The notes under the pieces were generated by a model, which worked only from the letters and a program-made list of their open reading frames with translations, was not told the origin of the DNA and made no database searches. Positions 32,590-42,912 of a stretch of DNA of 64,000 bases are shown here, piece by piece. The stretch is from Dechloromonas agitata is5 (GTDB lineage Bacteria; Pseudomonadota; Gammaproteobacteria; Burkholderiales; Rhodocyclaceae). How positions within the stretch are numbered: the stretch's first letter is position 1; every line of letters begins with the position of its first letter. The stretch lies in contig NZ_KI912532.1 in the NCBI RefSeq assembly GCF_000519045.1, forward strand, positions 558,001-622,000, written 5' to 3'. The translations under genes and the position numbers were made by a program.

Positions 32590-35500
32590 TTACATCGAAC
32601 GGCGGTACTGGCCGCCCACTTCGTACAACGCCGAGCTGATCTGACCGAGCGAGCAGACCTTGACGGCATCCATCAGCACGGCGAAGACGTTGCCGTTGTC
32701 GATGACGGTCTGCTTCAGTCTGGCCAGCATGGCCGGCGCCTGATCCGCGTTGCGGGTCTGGAAGTCGCGCAGGCGCTGGATCTGCGACTGCTTTTCGTCA
32801 TCGGTCGAGCGCGCCAGTTCGATTTCCTGCTGCGCCATACCCTTCGGATTCAGGAAGGTATTGACGCCGATGATCGGGTACGAGCCGTCGTGCTTCTTGT
32901 GCTCGTAGTACATCGACTCTTCCTGGATCTTGCCGCGCTGGTAGCCGGTTTCCATGGCACCCAACACGCCGCCACGCGAGGCGATGGCTTCGAACTCCTT
33001 CAGCACGGCTTCCTCGACCAGGTCGGTCAGCTCATCGATGACGAAGGCGCCCTGGTTCGGGTTCTCGTTCTTCGAGACACCCCATTCGCGGTTGATGATC
33101 AGCTGGATGGCCATCGCACGACGCACGGATTCCTCGGTCGGCGTGGTGATCGCTTCGTCGTAGGCGTTGGTGTGCAGCGAGTTGCAGTTGTCGTAGATGG
33201 CGATCAGGGCCTGCAGCGTGGTGCGGATGTCGTTGAAGTCCATCTCCTGGGCGTGCAGCGAACGGCCGGAGGTCTGGATGTGGTACTTCAGCTTCTGGCT
33301 GCGCTCGTTGGCGCCGTACTTGTTCTTCATCGCCACGGCCCAGATGCGGCGGGCGACGCGGCCGATCACCGAGTATTCCGGGTCCATGCCGTTGGAGAAG
33401 AAGAAGGACAGGTTGGGCGCGAAGTCATCGATGTGCATGCCGCGCGCCAGGTAGGACTCGACGTAGGTGAAGCCGTTGGACAGCGTGAAGGCGAGCTGGC
33501 TGATCGGGTTGGCGCCGGCTTCGGCGATGTGATAGCCGGAGATCGACACCGAGTAGAAGTTCTGCACCTGGTTATGGACGAAGAATTCCTGGATGTCGCC
33601 CATCATCTTCAGCGCGAACTCAGTCGAGAAGATGCAGGTGTTCTGGCCCTGGTCTTCCTTCAGGATGTCGGCCTGCACCGTGCCGCGCACGGTCTTCAGT
33701 ACCCACTCGCGGATCTTCTCGGCTTCGTCCTCGGTCGGCTGGCGGCCGTTTTCCTGCTCGAACTTGGCCAGTTGCTGGTCGATGGCGGTGTTGAAGAAGC
33801 AGGCCAGGATGATCGGCGCCGGGCCGTTGATCGTCATCGACACCGAGGTGGTCGGACAGACGAGGTCGAAGCCGTCGTAGAGCACCTTCATGTCGTCGAG
33901 CGTGGCGATCGAGACGCCGGAGTTACCGATCTTGCCGTAGATGTCGGGACGCTCGTCCGGGTCGCAGCCGTACAGGGTCACCGAGTCGAAGGCGGTCGAC
34001 AGGCGGTGCGCCGGCATGCCTTCGGACACCTTTTTGAAGCGGCGATTGGTGCGGAAGGCATCGCCTTCGCCGGCAAACATGCGGGTCGGGTCTTCACCCT
34101 CGCGCTTGAAGGCGAACACGCCGGACGTGTAGGGGAAGGAACCCGGCACATTTTCCTTCATCAGGAAGCGCAGGATTTCGCCGTCGTCGGTGTACTTCGG
34201 CAGGATGACCTTGCGTATCTTGGTACCGGACAGCGATTCGGTGGTCAGCTTGGTGCGGATTTCCTTGTCGCGGATTTTCACGACATATTCATCGCCGGAA
34301 TAGGCTTCCAGCGTCTGCGGCCACATGTCGAGCAGCTTCTTGGCCTTCGGGTCCTGCTGGCTGTCCTTGAAAGCCTGCAGCTCGTCGAAGTCGGCAACAT
34401 TCTTGTCGCAGCCGGCGAAGACGTTCTTGGCGATACGCAGCGACTGGCGCTCGCGGGCGATCTTCACCTGCTCTTCGGTATGCGCATGGTAGCCGCGCAC
34501 GGTGTCGGCAATCTCGGCCAGGTAACGGACGCGGGCGGTCGGCACGATGGCGCGGCTGGCCGACGACTGCTTGACAGTGACCAGCGGCAGCTTGCCCGAC
34601 TTGAGCTTGAGGCCTTTTTCGGAGAGGGCGGGCACCAGCGCCTGGTACAGCGCGGTGACGCCGTCGTCGTTGAAGCGGGCGGCCATGGTGCCGAAGACCG
34701 GCATATCGTCGGTCGGCGTCGTGAACAGTTCGCGGTTGCGCTGGTACTGCTTGCGCACGTCGCGCAGCGCGTCTTCGGCGCCCTTGCGGTCGAACTTGTT
34801 GATCGCCACGAAGTCGGCGAAGTCGAGCATGTCGATCTTCTCCAGTTGCGAGGCGGCGCCGAACTCGGGGGTCATGACGTACATCGAGACATCGACGAAG
34901 GGCACGATGGCCGCGTCGCCCTGGCCGATGCCGGAGGTTTCGACGATGACCAGATCGAAGCCGGCCAGCTTGCAGGCGGCGATGACTTCCGGCAGCGCGG
35001 CGGAAATTTCCGAGCCGGTGTCGCGGGTGGCCAGCGAGCGCATGAAGATGTTCGGATGCTCGATGGCGTTCATGCGGATGCGGTCGCCGAGCAGCGCGCC
35101 GCCGGTCCGCTTGCGCGACGGATCGATCGAGATCAGGCCGATCTTGACGCTGTCTTCCTGGTCGAGGCGGAAGCGACGGACGATTTCGTCAGTCAGCGAG
35201 GACTTGCCGGCGCCACCGGTGCCGGTGATGCCGAGGACCGGGATGGCGGTCTGCGCGGCAGCCTTGAGCAGCGGCTCCTTGAGGGCCGGCGCGGCGCCGT
35301 TTTCGAGCAGCGTGATGACGCGCGACAGCAGGCGCTTGTCGCCCGCCTTCAGGCCGGCCAGCACCTGCTCGGCGCTCGGCACGCCCTCAGCCGCCAGGTC
35401 GTAGTCGGATTTCTGCACGACATCGTTGATCATGCCCTGCAGGCCCATGTGCACGCCGTCTTCCGGGGCATAGATGCGGGTCACGCCGTACTCGTGCAGT

Positions 35501-35853
35501 TCCTTGATCTCGGTCGGTACGATGACGCCGCCGCCACCGCCGAAGACCTTGATGTTCTCGCCGCCGTTCGCCTTGAGCAGGTCGATCATGTACTTGAAGA
35601 ATTCGACGTGGCCACCCTGGTAGCTGGTGATGGCGATGCCCTGCACGTCCTCCTGCAGCGCGGCATTGACGATTTCCTGCACCGAGCGATTGTGGCCGAG
35701 GTGGATGACCTCGGCGCCGGTCGATTGCAGGATGCGCCGCATGATGTTGATCGACGCATCATGGCCGTCGAACAGCGATGCCGCGGTCACGAAGCGGACC
35801 TTGTTCTTCGGCTTGTACGGAGAGAGCTTCTTGGCAACGGACAGATCGGTCAT
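32590..35853 (-). CDS. icmF: Fused isobutyryl-CoA mutase IcmF (B12 domain, G-protein chaperone, mutase barrel)
   Basis: A 1087-residue single-chain mutase. An N-terminal B12-binding domain carries the cobalt-ligand motif DGH (D29, H31). A MeaB-like GTPase follows with P-loop [11 protein letters not shown] (208-218) and NKFD. The C-terminal half is the mutase TIM barrel ([58 protein letters not shown]). IcmF interconverts isobutyryl-CoA and butyryl-CoA with adenosylcobalamin, and some homologs act on isovaleryl/pivalyl-CoA; the inbuilt GTPase guards cofactor loading. The ATG at 35853 is used; 97 extra upstream codons lie in the divergent promoter region and over the AraC gene. It fits a role in branched-chain acyl-CoA use. 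Confidence 0.93.
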   Translation of the reverse strand: MTDLSVAKKLSPYKPKNKVRFVTAASLFDGHDASINIMRRILQSTGAEVIHLGHNRSVQEIVNAALQEDVQGIAITSYQGGHVEFFKYMIDLLKANGGENIKVFGGGGGVIVPTEIKELHEYGVTRIYAPEDGVHMGLQGMINDVVQKSDYDLAAEGVPSAEQVLAGLKAGDKRLLSRVITLLENGAAPALKEPLLKAAAQTAIPVLGITGTGGAGKSSLTDEIVRRFRLDQEDSVKIGLISIDPSRKRTGGALLGDRIRMNAIEHPNIFMRSLATRDTGSEISAALPEVIAACKLAGFDLVIVETSGIGQGDAAIVPFVDVSMYVMTPEFGAASQLEKIDMLDFADFVAINKFDRKGAEDALRDVRKQYQRNRELFTTPTDDMPVFGTMAARFNDDGVTALYQALVPALSEKGLKLKSGKLPLVTVKQSSASRAIVPTARVRYLAEIADTVRGYHAHTEEQVKIARERQSLRIAKNVFAGCDKNVADFDELQAFKDSQQDPKAKKLLDMWPQTLEAYSGDEYVVKIRDKEIRTKLTTESLSGTKIRKVILPKYTDDGEILRFLMKENVPGSFPYTSGVFAFKREGEDPTRMFAGEGDAFRTNRRFKKVSEGMPAHRLSTAFDSVTLYGCDPDERPDIYGKIGNSGVSIATLDDMKVLYDGFDLVCPTTSVSMTINGPAPIILACFFNTAIDQQLAKFEQENGRQPTEDEAEKIREWVLKTVRGTVQADILKEDQGQNTCIFSTEFALKMMGDIQEFFVHNQVQNFYSVSISGYHIAEAGANPISQLAFTLSNGFTYVESYLARGMHIDDFAPNLSFFFSNGMDPEYSVIGRVARRIWAVAMKNKYGANERSQKLKYHIQTSGRSLHAQEMDFNDIRTTLQALIAIYDNCNSLHTNAYDEAITTPTEESVRRAMAIQLIINREWGVSKNENPNQGAFVIDELTDLVEEAVLKEFEAIASRGGVLGAMETGYQRGKIQEESMYYEHKKHDGSYPIIGVNTFLNPKGMAQQEIELARSTDDEKQSQIQRLRDFQTRNADQAPAMLARLKQTVIDNGNVFAVLMDAVKVCSLGQISSALYEVGGQYRRSM

Positions 35854-35890
35854 GGCACCAGCCTCATCGAAATAGATGGAAAGGCGCCCA

Positions 35891-35964
35891 TGGTAGGCCG
35901 CTTCAACCCTCGCGCCATTGTGGGCAATGACGATAATCGTGCAAATTCCGCCAAGGTGGTAGGC
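35891..35964. promoter_or_regulatory. Candidate operator region between icmF and the divergent AraC-type gene
   Basis: The 142-bp intergenic gap holds a direct repeat TGGTAGGC at 35891-35898 and 35957-35964, and between them a perfect odd palindrome ACGATAATCGT (35930-35940). AraC-family regulators bind direct repeats, so these are plausible sites. No B12-box-like sequence of a cobalamin riboswitch was seen in the icmF leader. Confidence 0.3.
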
Positions 35965-35995
35965 TATGGTCTGTAACCTGAGGAAAGACCGAAAA

Positions 35996-37069
35996 ATGGT
36001 GCACCGCAAGATCGACAGTCCGCCCGCCCGCTCGCAAGCCACTGTCGCCATGGGATTTGTTACCGGGATGCTGGCCGGCATGACACGGCACGGACTCGAC
36101 CCGGCCCCCCTCCTCAACACCCTGGACATTGATATTGCAGACACCGCCAGCCGGATTCCGCTCGAGCGCTACGCGGCACTCTACAACCGCCTGAATCGCC
36201 ACCTGGACGATGAAGGTTTCGGGCTGTTCGCCCAGCCGATGCGCGTCGGCAGCTTCGAGTTCCTCTGCCGCGGCTGTCTCTCCGCCCCCAACCTGGCCGA
36301 AGCCCTGGCCCGGGCCAGCCGCTTCCTGCATATCGTGCTGCCCGATCTCGCCGTCAGTGTCCGGCGCACGCATGGCCACGCCGAACTGGTCATTGCCGAA
36401 ACCTGCAAGCTCGCGGCCGATACGGACGACCCTGGGCGCGTCTTCGCCTTCGAATGGCTGCTCCGCCTGCTGCACGGCCTGGCCTGCTGGCTCGCCGGCC
36501 GCGGCATCGCACTCGACAGCGTGATCTTTCCCTACCGCAAGCCGCCCCACTTTGCCGACTACGCGCTGATCTTTACCGAGGACTCGCGCTTTGCACCGAC
36601 CGTACCAGGCGGTACCGGCACGCTGGTCGCGTCGTTCAACGCCAACCTGCTCGACCTCCCCATCCGCCGTGACGAGGCGGCACTGACCAGCTTTCTCGAC
36701 GGCGCCCCGGGCAAGATCACCCTGCTGTACCGGCGCGACCGCGAAATGGTCATCCGCGTCCGCGATCTGCTGCGCGCCGCCCTACCGGCAACGCTCAGCC
36801 TCGACGACGTGGCCGATCGCCTGCATCTGAGCCCGCGCACCGTGCATCGCCGTCTGGAGGATGAAGGATCCAGCTTCCGCGGCATCAAGGACGCCCTGCG
36901 CCGCGACATGGCGCTGGCCCGCCTGACCAAGACCAGGGATTCCATCGCCAAGGTCGCCGCCGACCTTGGCTACGCCGACACTTCGGCCTTCTACCGCGCC
37001 TTCGTCGAATGGACCGGCATGGCGCCGGCCCATTACCGGCGCCGGATGACGGCACCCAGCGGGTGCTGA
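35996..37069 (+). CDS. AraC-family regulator with arabinose-binding-like (DUF/OruR-type) N-terminal domain
   Basis: A 357-residue regulator. The N-terminal 230 residues match the AraC_binding_2/OruR-ArgR-like sensor type ([20 protein letters not shown] ... [25 protein letters not shown]). The last 90 residues are the HTH_18 domain with two helix-turn-helix units ([25 protein letters not shown] and [33 protein letters not shown]). AGGAAAG lies 10 bp before the ATG at 35996, preferred over an ATG 30 bp upstream. It is divergent from icmF with a 142-bp shared gap, so control of icmF by an acyl metabolite is a reasonable inference. Confidence 0.87.
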   Translation: MVHRKIDSPPARSQATVAMGFVTGMLAGMTRHGLDPAPLLNTLDIDIADTASRIPLERYAALYNRLNRHLDDEGFGLFAQPMRVGSFEFLCRGCLSAPNLAEALARASRFLHIVLPDLAVSVRRTHGHAELVIAETCKLAADTDDPGRVFAFEWLLRLLHGLACWLAGRGIALDSVIFPYRKPPHFADYALIFTEDSRFAPTVPGGTGTLVASFNANLLDLPIRRDEAALTSFLDGAPGKITLLYRRDREMVIRVRDLLRAALPATLSLDDVADRLHLSPRTVHRRLEDEGSSFRGIKDALRRDMALARLTKTRDSIAKVAADLGYADTSAFYRAFVEWTGMAPAHYRRRMTAPSGC

Positions 37070-37083
37070 CCACCAGGCAGCAC

Positions 37084-37111
37084 ATGACCCCAAGCTTTAT
37101 AGGGATATAAT
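37084..37111 (+). promoter_or_regulatory. Candidate promoter for the PhnD-like / hybrid kinase unit
   Basis: TATAAT at 37106-37111 is a perfect -10. ATGACC at 37084-37089, 16 bp upstream, matches the -35 consensus in four of six positions. It lies 47 bp before the ATG of the binding-protein gene. Confidence 0.45.
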
Positions 37112-37158
37112 GGTGCCGAATACCATCTGCACCAAAAACACCCAAAAAAGCCACCCTG

Positions 37159-37995
37159 ATGCCCCACCTTGCTTACCATTTCTTATTTCTGGTGTTTTTG
37201 GGGTTATTTGCCCTTCTATCCCCCCGCGCCAGCCAGGCCGACGAAACCGTCTATCGCTTCGGTGTCGTTCCACAGTTCGAACACCGCAAGCTATTCGCCA
37301 TCTGGAAGCCGATCATCGACGAAATTTCCCGTCGTACAGGAATCCGCCTTGAGCTGGCTGCGACGCTGACGGTGCCGGAATTCGAACGGGCGTTGTCGGC
37401 TGGAAACTACGATTTCGTTTACGCCAACCCCTACCACATCCTGCGCGAATATACCCACCAGGGCTACCTGCCGCTGGTGCGGGACGACAACCCACTACGC
37501 GGCATTCTCGTCGTGCACCGCGACAACCCGGTTCGCTCGCCGGTCGAATTACGGGGGCAAAGGCTGGCCATCCCCTCCTTCAATGCCGTCGGCGCCAGCC
37601 TGCTGTTGCGGGCTGACCTCGAAGACCTGTTCAAGGTCGAGATGATTCCGGTTAACGTCAAGACGCACAGTTCGGCCTATTTGCAGGTTGCCAGCGGCCA
37701 GTTGCCGGCGGCAGGCGGCGTCGAAAAAACACTGCAGGAGCAGGACGTCCGGGTCCGCGACCTATTACGGGTCATCTACACCACCCGCGACATGCCTTCC
37801 CATCCGGTTGCCGCGCATCCCCGCGTGCCGCCCCGCCTTCGCCAAGCCGTCCAGCAAGCGATCCTCGATCTCAATGGAAGCAAGGCCGGTCATGAATTAC
37901 TGGCTCATGTGCCGATTCAACGGGCCGTCGCCACCAGCATGCAAGATTACCTGCCGATGCGACAGTGGGGCCTCGACCGTTTCTGGGCCGACTGA
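37159..37995 (+). CDS. PhnD-like periplasmic binding protein (phosphonate/phosphite ABC type), probable sensor partner
   Basis: A 278-residue protein with a Sec signal (LFLVFLGLFALLSPRASQA). The mature part is a type II periplasmic-binding fold of the PhnD family: YRFGVVPQFEHRKLFAIWKPIIDEI, then YDFVYANPYHIL and LRGQRLAIPSFNAVGASLL. There are no ABC permease or ATPase genes nearby. Instead a hybrid histidine kinase starts 3 bp downstream, so the protein probably delivers ligand information to the kinase, as PhnD-like proteins do in some redox and metal sensing systems. The ligand is unknown and not necessarily a phosphonate. Confidence 0.85.
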   Translation: MPHLAYHFLFLVFLGLFALLSPRASQADETVYRFGVVPQFEHRKLFAIWKPIIDEISRRTGIRLELAATLTVPEFERALSAGNYDFVYANPYHILREYTHQGYLPLVRDDNPLRGILVVHRDNPVRSPVELRGQRLAIPSFNAVGASLLLRADLEDLFKVEMIPVNVKTHSSAYLQVASGQLPAAGGVEKTLQEQDVRVRDLLRVIYTTRDMPSHPVAAHPRVPPRLRQAVQQAILDLNGSKAGHELLAHVPIQRAVATSMQDYLPMRQWGLDRFWAD

Positions 37996-37998
37996 GCC

Positions 37999-40986
37999 AT
38001 GCCGCTCCGTCTAAAACTCATCCTGCCACTGGTCCTGATCACCGGCCTGATCGGCGCGATATTGCAATTTGTCTGGATTCCACACGCGATCGAGCACGCC
38101 GAAAAGGATCACCTGGCAGTCATCGGGCGCCACCTCGAAAGCGTTGCCGAAAGCCTGGTCACGCCGCTCCTGGCCGGTCAGCTGGCGGGGGCCCATGAAA
38201 CCCTTGAGGCGCTGCAGGCAAAGAACCCGAATTGGCGCCAGGTACTGGTCACCGACCCGGAAGGCGAGCGTCTCTACCCGCTCCTGCCACCGGCTGAACG
38301 CCCCTCCCCCCCCAGCGTCCATCGCATGGCGCTGCCCATCCGCTACCACGACATCGAACTCGGCACACTGGCCGTGGCGATCGACCTGGATGACTTCATC
38401 ACCAACAACCTGTCGCACCATCGCGCCCTGCTGGCAACCCTGATCGTCATCCTCGCCGTGCTGGCCGTCAGTGTCGCCCTGATCGTCGAACTCACCGTCA
38501 TTCGCCCCCTGCGCCGACTCTCGACGGCCAGCGGAAAACTGGCCGAAGGCGATTTCACCGCTCCCCTGCCCACAGCTAGCCGCGATGCGGTCGGTGACCT
38601 CGTACGCAATTTCGCTGCCATGCGACAAAGCCTGCAACAGGCCAACCACGCGCTGCGTGCCGAGATTGAGGAACACCGGCAAACGGCGGCTGCGCTCGCC
38701 GAACACAAGGCCCACCTCGAAGACGAAGTGGCCGATCGGACCCGCGAACTGGCCCGCGCCCGCGACCAGGCCGAAATGGCCAATCGGGCCAAGAGCAGCT
38801 TCCTGGCGAACATGAGCCACGAAATCCGTACGCCGCTGAACGCCATCATCGGACTCAATCACCTGCTGCATCGTGACGCGACGCCGACCGCGAAGAAGCA
38901 ACTCGACAAGGTGGCGCTAGCGGCCCGGCATCTGCTCGGCATCATCAACGACATTCTCGATTTTTCAAAAATCGAGGCTGACAAGCTGACCCTTGACCCG
39001 ACCGATTTCGAACTCGACCAGATATTCCGCCAAATCAACGATTTGATTGGTTTGCAGGCTCAGAACAAAGGGCTCGAAGTCGTCGACCGGATCGATCCTG
39101 ACATTCCGCCGATGCTCCATGGCGACAGCATGCGCCTGGCGCAATTGCTGACCAATTTCGCGACCAATGCCGTCAAGTTCACCGAGCACGGCAATATCGT
39201 CCTCAGCGCCCGCCTGTTGTCTGGGGGCATCGATACGCTGCGCATCCGCTTCGAAGTGGCCGATACCGGCATCGGTCTCTCCCCCGAGCAAAAAGCGCGA
39301 ATTTTCCAGCCGTTCGAGCAGGCCGACGCGTCGACGACCCGGAAGTACGGCGGCACCGGACTCGGACTGGTCATCACCCGCCGCCTGGCGGAACTGATGG
39401 GTGGCCAGGTCGGTGTAGACAGCGAACCCGGCAAGGGCTGCACCTTCTGGGCCGAATTACCCTTCCGCCGCGCCAGCGACGGCAGTTTCCCTCGCCAGCG
39501 CCTGCCGTTGCCCGACAACTTGCGTGTCCTCATCATCGATGACGATGCCAACGCCCGCGAAGCATTCAGCCACATGTTGCACGACAGCGGCGCCGACATC
39601 ACCGTTGCCGAATCCGGCGAGGCCGGCTTGCGCTACGTCGAGGCCGCCCATCGGGCTGGCCGCCCCTACGACATCGTCCTCACCGACTGGGCCATGCCGG
39701 GCATGGATGGCATCGAAACCAGCCGCCGCATCACGCTGCTTGCCGAACCACGGCCACGGATCATCCTGATCACCGCTTACGGTCGTGACTGGCCACTCGA
39801 ACGCCTGCGCGAATCAGGCATCGTGCACCAGATCAACAAGCCGGTGACACCCAGCGACCTGCAGGAAGCCCTGCTCGACGCCCTGCTTGGGCAACACGAT
39901 GCGGTTGGCAAACCGGCCGGGCAACCGCCTGCCTTCGATCCGTCCGCCTTGCGCGGCCACCGCGTGCTGCTCGCCGAAGACAACCCGGTCAATCAGGAAG
40001 TCGCCAGCGAACTGCTGCGTAGCGTCGGGCTGCGGGTCGATGTCGTCAGCGACGGCCGGCAAGCCGTCGACTATGCCGCGCAGGCCGACTACGACGCCAT
40101 CCTGATGGATATCCAGATGCCGGTCATGGACGGCATCGAAGCAAGCCGCGCCATTCGCGCCCTTCCCGGGCGAACGGCCATACCGATCCTGGCCATGACG
40201 GCCAACGCCTTTGCTGAGGATCGCGACGTCTGCCTGGGTGCCGGCATGAATGACCACATCGCCAAACCGGTCGATCCGGATAGCCTTTACCAGGTTCTGC
40301 TGCATTGGATACGCCCGAACGGCGGGGGTAAGGCCGTTCCCCCGGCGGTAGCGGCCGATGACACGTTGACTGAACCTGGCCACAAGAACCTGAGCGGCAT
40401 CGATGGGCTGGACACCGTTGCGGGCCTGCGCGTCGTTTCCGGCAAATGGCCGGCCTACCTGCGGGTCCTGCAACTCTTCGCCGTCACTCACCGCGACGAT
40501 CATCGCCGGCTCAGCGAGGCGCTGGCCAGCGGACAGGCCAACGTGGCCCGCAATCTCGCCCATGCGCTCAAGGGCAGTGCCAGCAATATCGGCGCAACAC
40601 GCCTGGCCAGCCTGGCGGCCGAGATCGAGTTGCCGATCAAGCAGCAAGGCACCGTGGCGACCGGACAGTTCGATATGCCGCTGCGCGCCCTCGGTGAGGA
40701 ACTGGGGCATCTGGTCGATGCCCTGGAGGCCGCCCTGGCTCCCACCGACAGCACTGCTGCGCCCACCAAACCGGAAGACGTCGCAAGCCGCCTAGAGACC
40801 TTGCGCCAACTGGTCGCGGAAGATGACATCCGGGCCGAGCACTATTTTGACGAACACCGCGCGGCCCTGGAACAAGTGCTCGGGCGGGAGCAGACGATGC
40901 AGCTTGAACACTACCTGGCTGAATTCGATTTCGTTGCAGCACAGGCCTGCCTGGGCACCCCAACCGCCGTGGAGCCGTACGTCTGA
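37999..40986 (+). CDS. Hybrid sensor histidine kinase (TM-HAMP-HisKA-HATPase-REC-REC-Hpt), BvgS/BarA-like
   Basis: A 995-residue phosphorelay protein. TM1 at about 5-27, a roughly 110-residue periplasmic loop, TM2 at about 143-167, then HAMP ([23 protein letters not shown]) and a coiled coil. HisKA has [19 protein letters not shown] (phospho-His274); ATPase blocks are [13 protein letters not shown] and [13 protein letters not shown]. There are two receivers: [12 protein letters not shown] ... [14 protein letters not shown] and [12 protein letters not shown] ... [14 protein letters not shown], both with the phospho-Asp. A C-terminal Hpt carries [17 protein letters not shown]. It is the partner of the PhnD-like protein encoded 3 bp upstream. 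No output regulator is adjacent, so the Hpt must pass phosphate to a distant regulator. Confidence 0.92.
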   Translation: MPLRLKLILPLVLITGLIGAILQFVWIPHAIEHAEKDHLAVIGRHLESVAESLVTPLLAGQLAGAHETLEALQAKNPNWRQVLVTDPEGERLYPLLPPAERPSPPSVHRMALPIRYHDIELGTLAVAIDLDDFITNNLSHHRALLATLIVILAVLAVSVALIVELTVIRPLRRLSTASGKLAEGDFTAPLPTASRDAVGDLVRNFAAMRQSLQQANHALRAEIEEHRQTAAALAEHKAHLEDEVADRTRELARARDQAEMANRAKSSFLANMSHEIRTPLNAIIGLNHLLHRDATPTAKKQLDKVALAARHLLGIINDILDFSKIEADKLTLDPTDFELDQIFRQINDLIGLQAQNKGLEVVDRIDPDIPPMLHGDSMRLAQLLTNFATNAVKFTEHGNIVLSARLLSGGIDTLRIRFEVADTGIGLSPEQKARIFQPFEQADASTTRKYGGTGLGLVITRRLAELMGGQVGVDSEPGKGCTFWAELPFRRASDGSFPRQRLPLPDNLRVLIIDDDANAREAFSHMLHDSGADITVAESGEAGLRYVEAAHRAGRPYDIVLTDWAMPGMDGIETSRRITLLAEPRPRIILITAYGRDWPLERLRESGIVHQINKPVTPSDLQEALLDALLGQHDAVGKPAGQPPAFDPSALRGHRVLLAEDNPVNQEVASELLRSVGLRVDVVSDGRQAVDYAAQADYDAILMDIQMPVMDGIEASRAIRALPGRTAIPILAMTANAFAEDRDVCLGAGMNDHIAKPVDPDSLYQVLLHWIRPNGGGKAVPPAVAADDTLTEPGHKNLSGIDGLDTVAGLRVVSGKWPAYLRVLQLFAVTHRDDHRRLSEALASGQANVARNLAHALKGSASNIGATRLASLAAEIELPIKQQGTVATGQFDMPLRALGEELGHLVDALEAALAPTDSTAAPTKPEDVASRLETLRQLVAEDDIRAEHYFDEHRAALEQVLGREQTMQLEHYLAEFDFVAAQACLGTPTAVEPYV

Positions 40987-41059
40987 ACGACAGGGTGTGC
41001 GGCTTGGCGAGACCCTCGCTTTGCCAGAAAATGAAGGGCCCGGAATCCACGCCCTCCCC

Positions 41060-41623
41060 ATGCCACTCCGCCACCTTGCCCACGCCCTGCTCGCCGTTTC
41101 CTTGATGCTGTTCGGACCTGCCACACCGGCGGCCGGTTTTCTCGAAAAGGAAATTCACTTTTCAGAAGCCGACGTGCAGGCCCAGATCGACCGTAACGGG
41201 TCGCTCAAGAAAAGCTACGGTAGCGGCACCATCGTCATCACCCTCGACGAATCGCCCAAAATTCGCCTGGGCGAACCCGCCGGGCAGACCACGGTCACGG
41301 CCCGCTTGCGTGTTTCCCTGCTCGGCCAACCGGCTGTACCGGTGGACATGCTCGGCACCTCCGGGCTGCGCTACGACGACGGCACCAAGGCCTTCTTCCT
41401 CGACCGCCCGGTCGTGCAGTCGATTCAGTCAGCCGCTTTGTCCCGGGACTACGAGCCAATCGCCCGCCAGGCGATCACCCAAATGATGGCTAGCTACTTC
41501 CGGAACCGGCCAGTGTACGTGTTACGCGAGGACGGCAGCCTGCAGGAGCAAGCTGCCCGCTGGCTGCTGCGCTCGATCCGTATCGAGCCAGGCCAGGTCA
41601 TCGCCGTGCTGTCGCCGGTCTGA
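41060..41623 (+). CDS. DUF1439 (YceB-like) secreted protein
   Basis: A 187-residue protein with a Sec signal (LAHALLAVSLMLFGPATPAAG). The mature part shows the DUF1439 pattern: FSEADVQAQIDRNGSLKKSYGSGTIVITLDESPKIRLGE, with a beta-rich core ending RSIRIEPGQVIAVLSPV. Members are envelope proteins resembling lipid-binding SRPBCC- or BPI-like folds, with no proven function. The family is often lipidated, but I see no lipobox Cys here. It follows the hybrid kinase after a 73-bp gap, without a terminator, and may be cotranscribed. No strong ribosome site precedes the ATG. Confidence 0.75.
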   Translation: MPLRHLAHALLAVSLMLFGPATPAAGFLEKEIHFSEADVQAQIDRNGSLKKSYGSGTIVITLDESPKIRLGEPAGQTTVTARLRVSLLGQPAVPVDMLGTSGLRYDDGTKAFFLDRPVVQSIQSAALSRDYEPIARQAITQMMASYFRNRPVYVLREDGSLQEQAARWLLRSIRIEPGQVIAVLSPV

Positions 41624-41626
41624 CCC

Positions 41627-42385
41627 TCAGTCGGCGTTGAACTCCCGGGCGTAGGGCTCACGCAGGTCGACCGGCCTGGCCGCTTTCTTGCGCAGGCGGA
41701 TGTTGAGCATCTCGACCGCCACCGAGAAGGCCATCGCGAAGTAGATGTAGCCCTTCGGCACGTGGTGGCCGAAACCGTCGGCGATCAGCACGACACCGAC
41801 CACGACCAGGAAGGACAGGGCCAGCATCTTGATCGTCGGGTGATTCGAGACGAATTCGCCGATCGAACGGGCGAAGAGCATCATCAGGCCGACCGAGGCG
41901 ATGACGGCAGCGATCATCACACCGACCTGGCTGACCATACCGACTGCGGTGATGATCGAATCGAGCGAGAAGACCAGGTCGATGACGATGATCTGGGCAA
42001 TGACGCCCGCAAAGGAAGAAGCCACCTTGCGCGACTCGCTGCCCTCCTCGCCTTCCAGCAACTGGTGCACCTCGCCGGTGCTCTTCCAGATCAGGAACAG
42101 GCCGCCGGCAATCAGGATGATGTCGCGCCCGGAAATGCCGTAGCCGAACAGCGTCAGGACCGGCTCCGTCAGGCCGACGATCCACGACAGGACGAGGAGC
42201 AGGGCGATGCGCATGAACATCGCGAGGAAGAGGCCGATACGCCGCGCCACCTCCTGCTTTTCCTTGGGCAGCTTGTCGACCAGGATGCTGATGAAAATGA
42301 TGTTGTCGATACCCAGCACCAGTTCCAGTGCAGTCAGCGTGAAAAAGGCGATCCAGATTTCGGGGGAGAGGAGGAATTCGAACAT
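41627..42385 (-). CDS. TerC-family integral membrane protein
   Basis: A 252-residue protein with seven or so TM segments, starting MFEFLLSPEIWIAFFTLTALELVLGIDNIIFISILVDKLP. The conserved acidic membrane motifs LELVLGIDN and VIDLVFSLDSIITAVGM are both intact. TerC proteins associate with metal (Mn/Ca) export and tellurite resistance, partly via secretion-coupled metalation. The ATG at 42385 is used; a 42-residue upstream extension is Arg/Cys-rich and unlike the family. It is convergent with the DUF1439 gene with only 3 bp between them. Confidence 0.9.
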   Translation of the reverse strand: MFEFLLSPEIWIAFFTLTALELVLGIDNIIFISILVDKLPKEKQEVARRIGLFLAMFMRIALLLVLSWIVGLTEPVLTLFGYGISGRDIILIAGGLFLIWKSTGEVHQLLEGEEGSESRKVASSFAGVIAQIIVIDLVFSLDSIITAVGMVSQVGVMIAAVIASVGLMMLFARSIGEFVSNHPTIKMLALSFLVVVGVVLIADGFGHHVPKGYIYFAMAFSVAVEMLNIRLRKKAARPVDLREPYAREFNAD

Positions 42386-42507
42386 GAAAGCAAGTCGGCA
42401 AATGAACAATCGCGGCAGTATAGGGAGCGACCGGGCGAGGCACCAGCAGGCCCGGCTTAGCAACCCTACGAAGAAACCGAAACGTCGCGCCGAAACGGCA
42501 CGGCGGC

Positions 42508-42850
42508 TCAATACGTCGGCATGACCGAGCCGAGCGCCGCGTTTTGCACCGGCTTGAACAGAAAATCGTTGAACCCGGCCAGGCGCAGGTGGGCCACCCG
42601 CTCCACCTGGTGCCCTGCAGTGAAGACCACGACGGAGAGATCAATCAATGCCAGGTCGTTGCGGATGATCTGGCACAAATCGATACCCGACATGCCCGTC
42701 TATATGACATCGAGCATCAGCAGATCAAAGCGCTCCTGAGCCAGGCGCTCCAGCGCGACCTCGGCCGACGCCGCTTTGCACACGTCATAGCCACGCTGGA
42801 TGAGCATGCTCGCCAGTATATTGGGATTAGCTCTTCTCCTCCGCCCCACC
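42508..42850 (-). pseudogene. Decayed response-regulator receiver domain
   Basis: Reading the minus strand from about 42850 gives a recognisable receiver: ANPNILASMLIQRGYDV, then ERFDLLMLDVI with the phospho-Asp, then an in-frame TAG, then TGMSGIDLCQIIRNDL, VVVFTAGHQ and FNDFLFKPVQ with the conserved Lys. The TAG falls exactly where a receiver normally has DVMMPGMSG, so it is a nonsense mutation in frame. The first strand with the acidic pair is missing or replaced by RRR, so the copy is also N-terminally truncated. It stops at 42508. In the whole stretch between terC and gpmI (42386-42912) I see nothing else coding. It is probably a remnant of a kinase or regulator gene. Confidence 0.7.
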
Positions 42851-42912
42851 TGGCGCGCCGTCGCAAGTGCCCCGGGCGCCGGCGGAATGCGACGGCCGGG
42901 GGTGGCTCAGGT

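Noticed and set aside
32890..35976. A 1028-residue open frame on the plus strand opposite icmF
   Set aside because: It is an antisense shadow of a GC-rich gene: composition is Val/Arg/Gly/His-heavy, no family is recognisable, and the icmF frame explains every conserved motif.
35854..35995. Possible cobalamin riboswitch upstream of the B12 enzyme IcmF
   Set aside because: The gap is only 142 bp and I could not find a B12-box-like GCCACTG element or the flanking stems; direct repeats for the AraC-type regulator explain it better.
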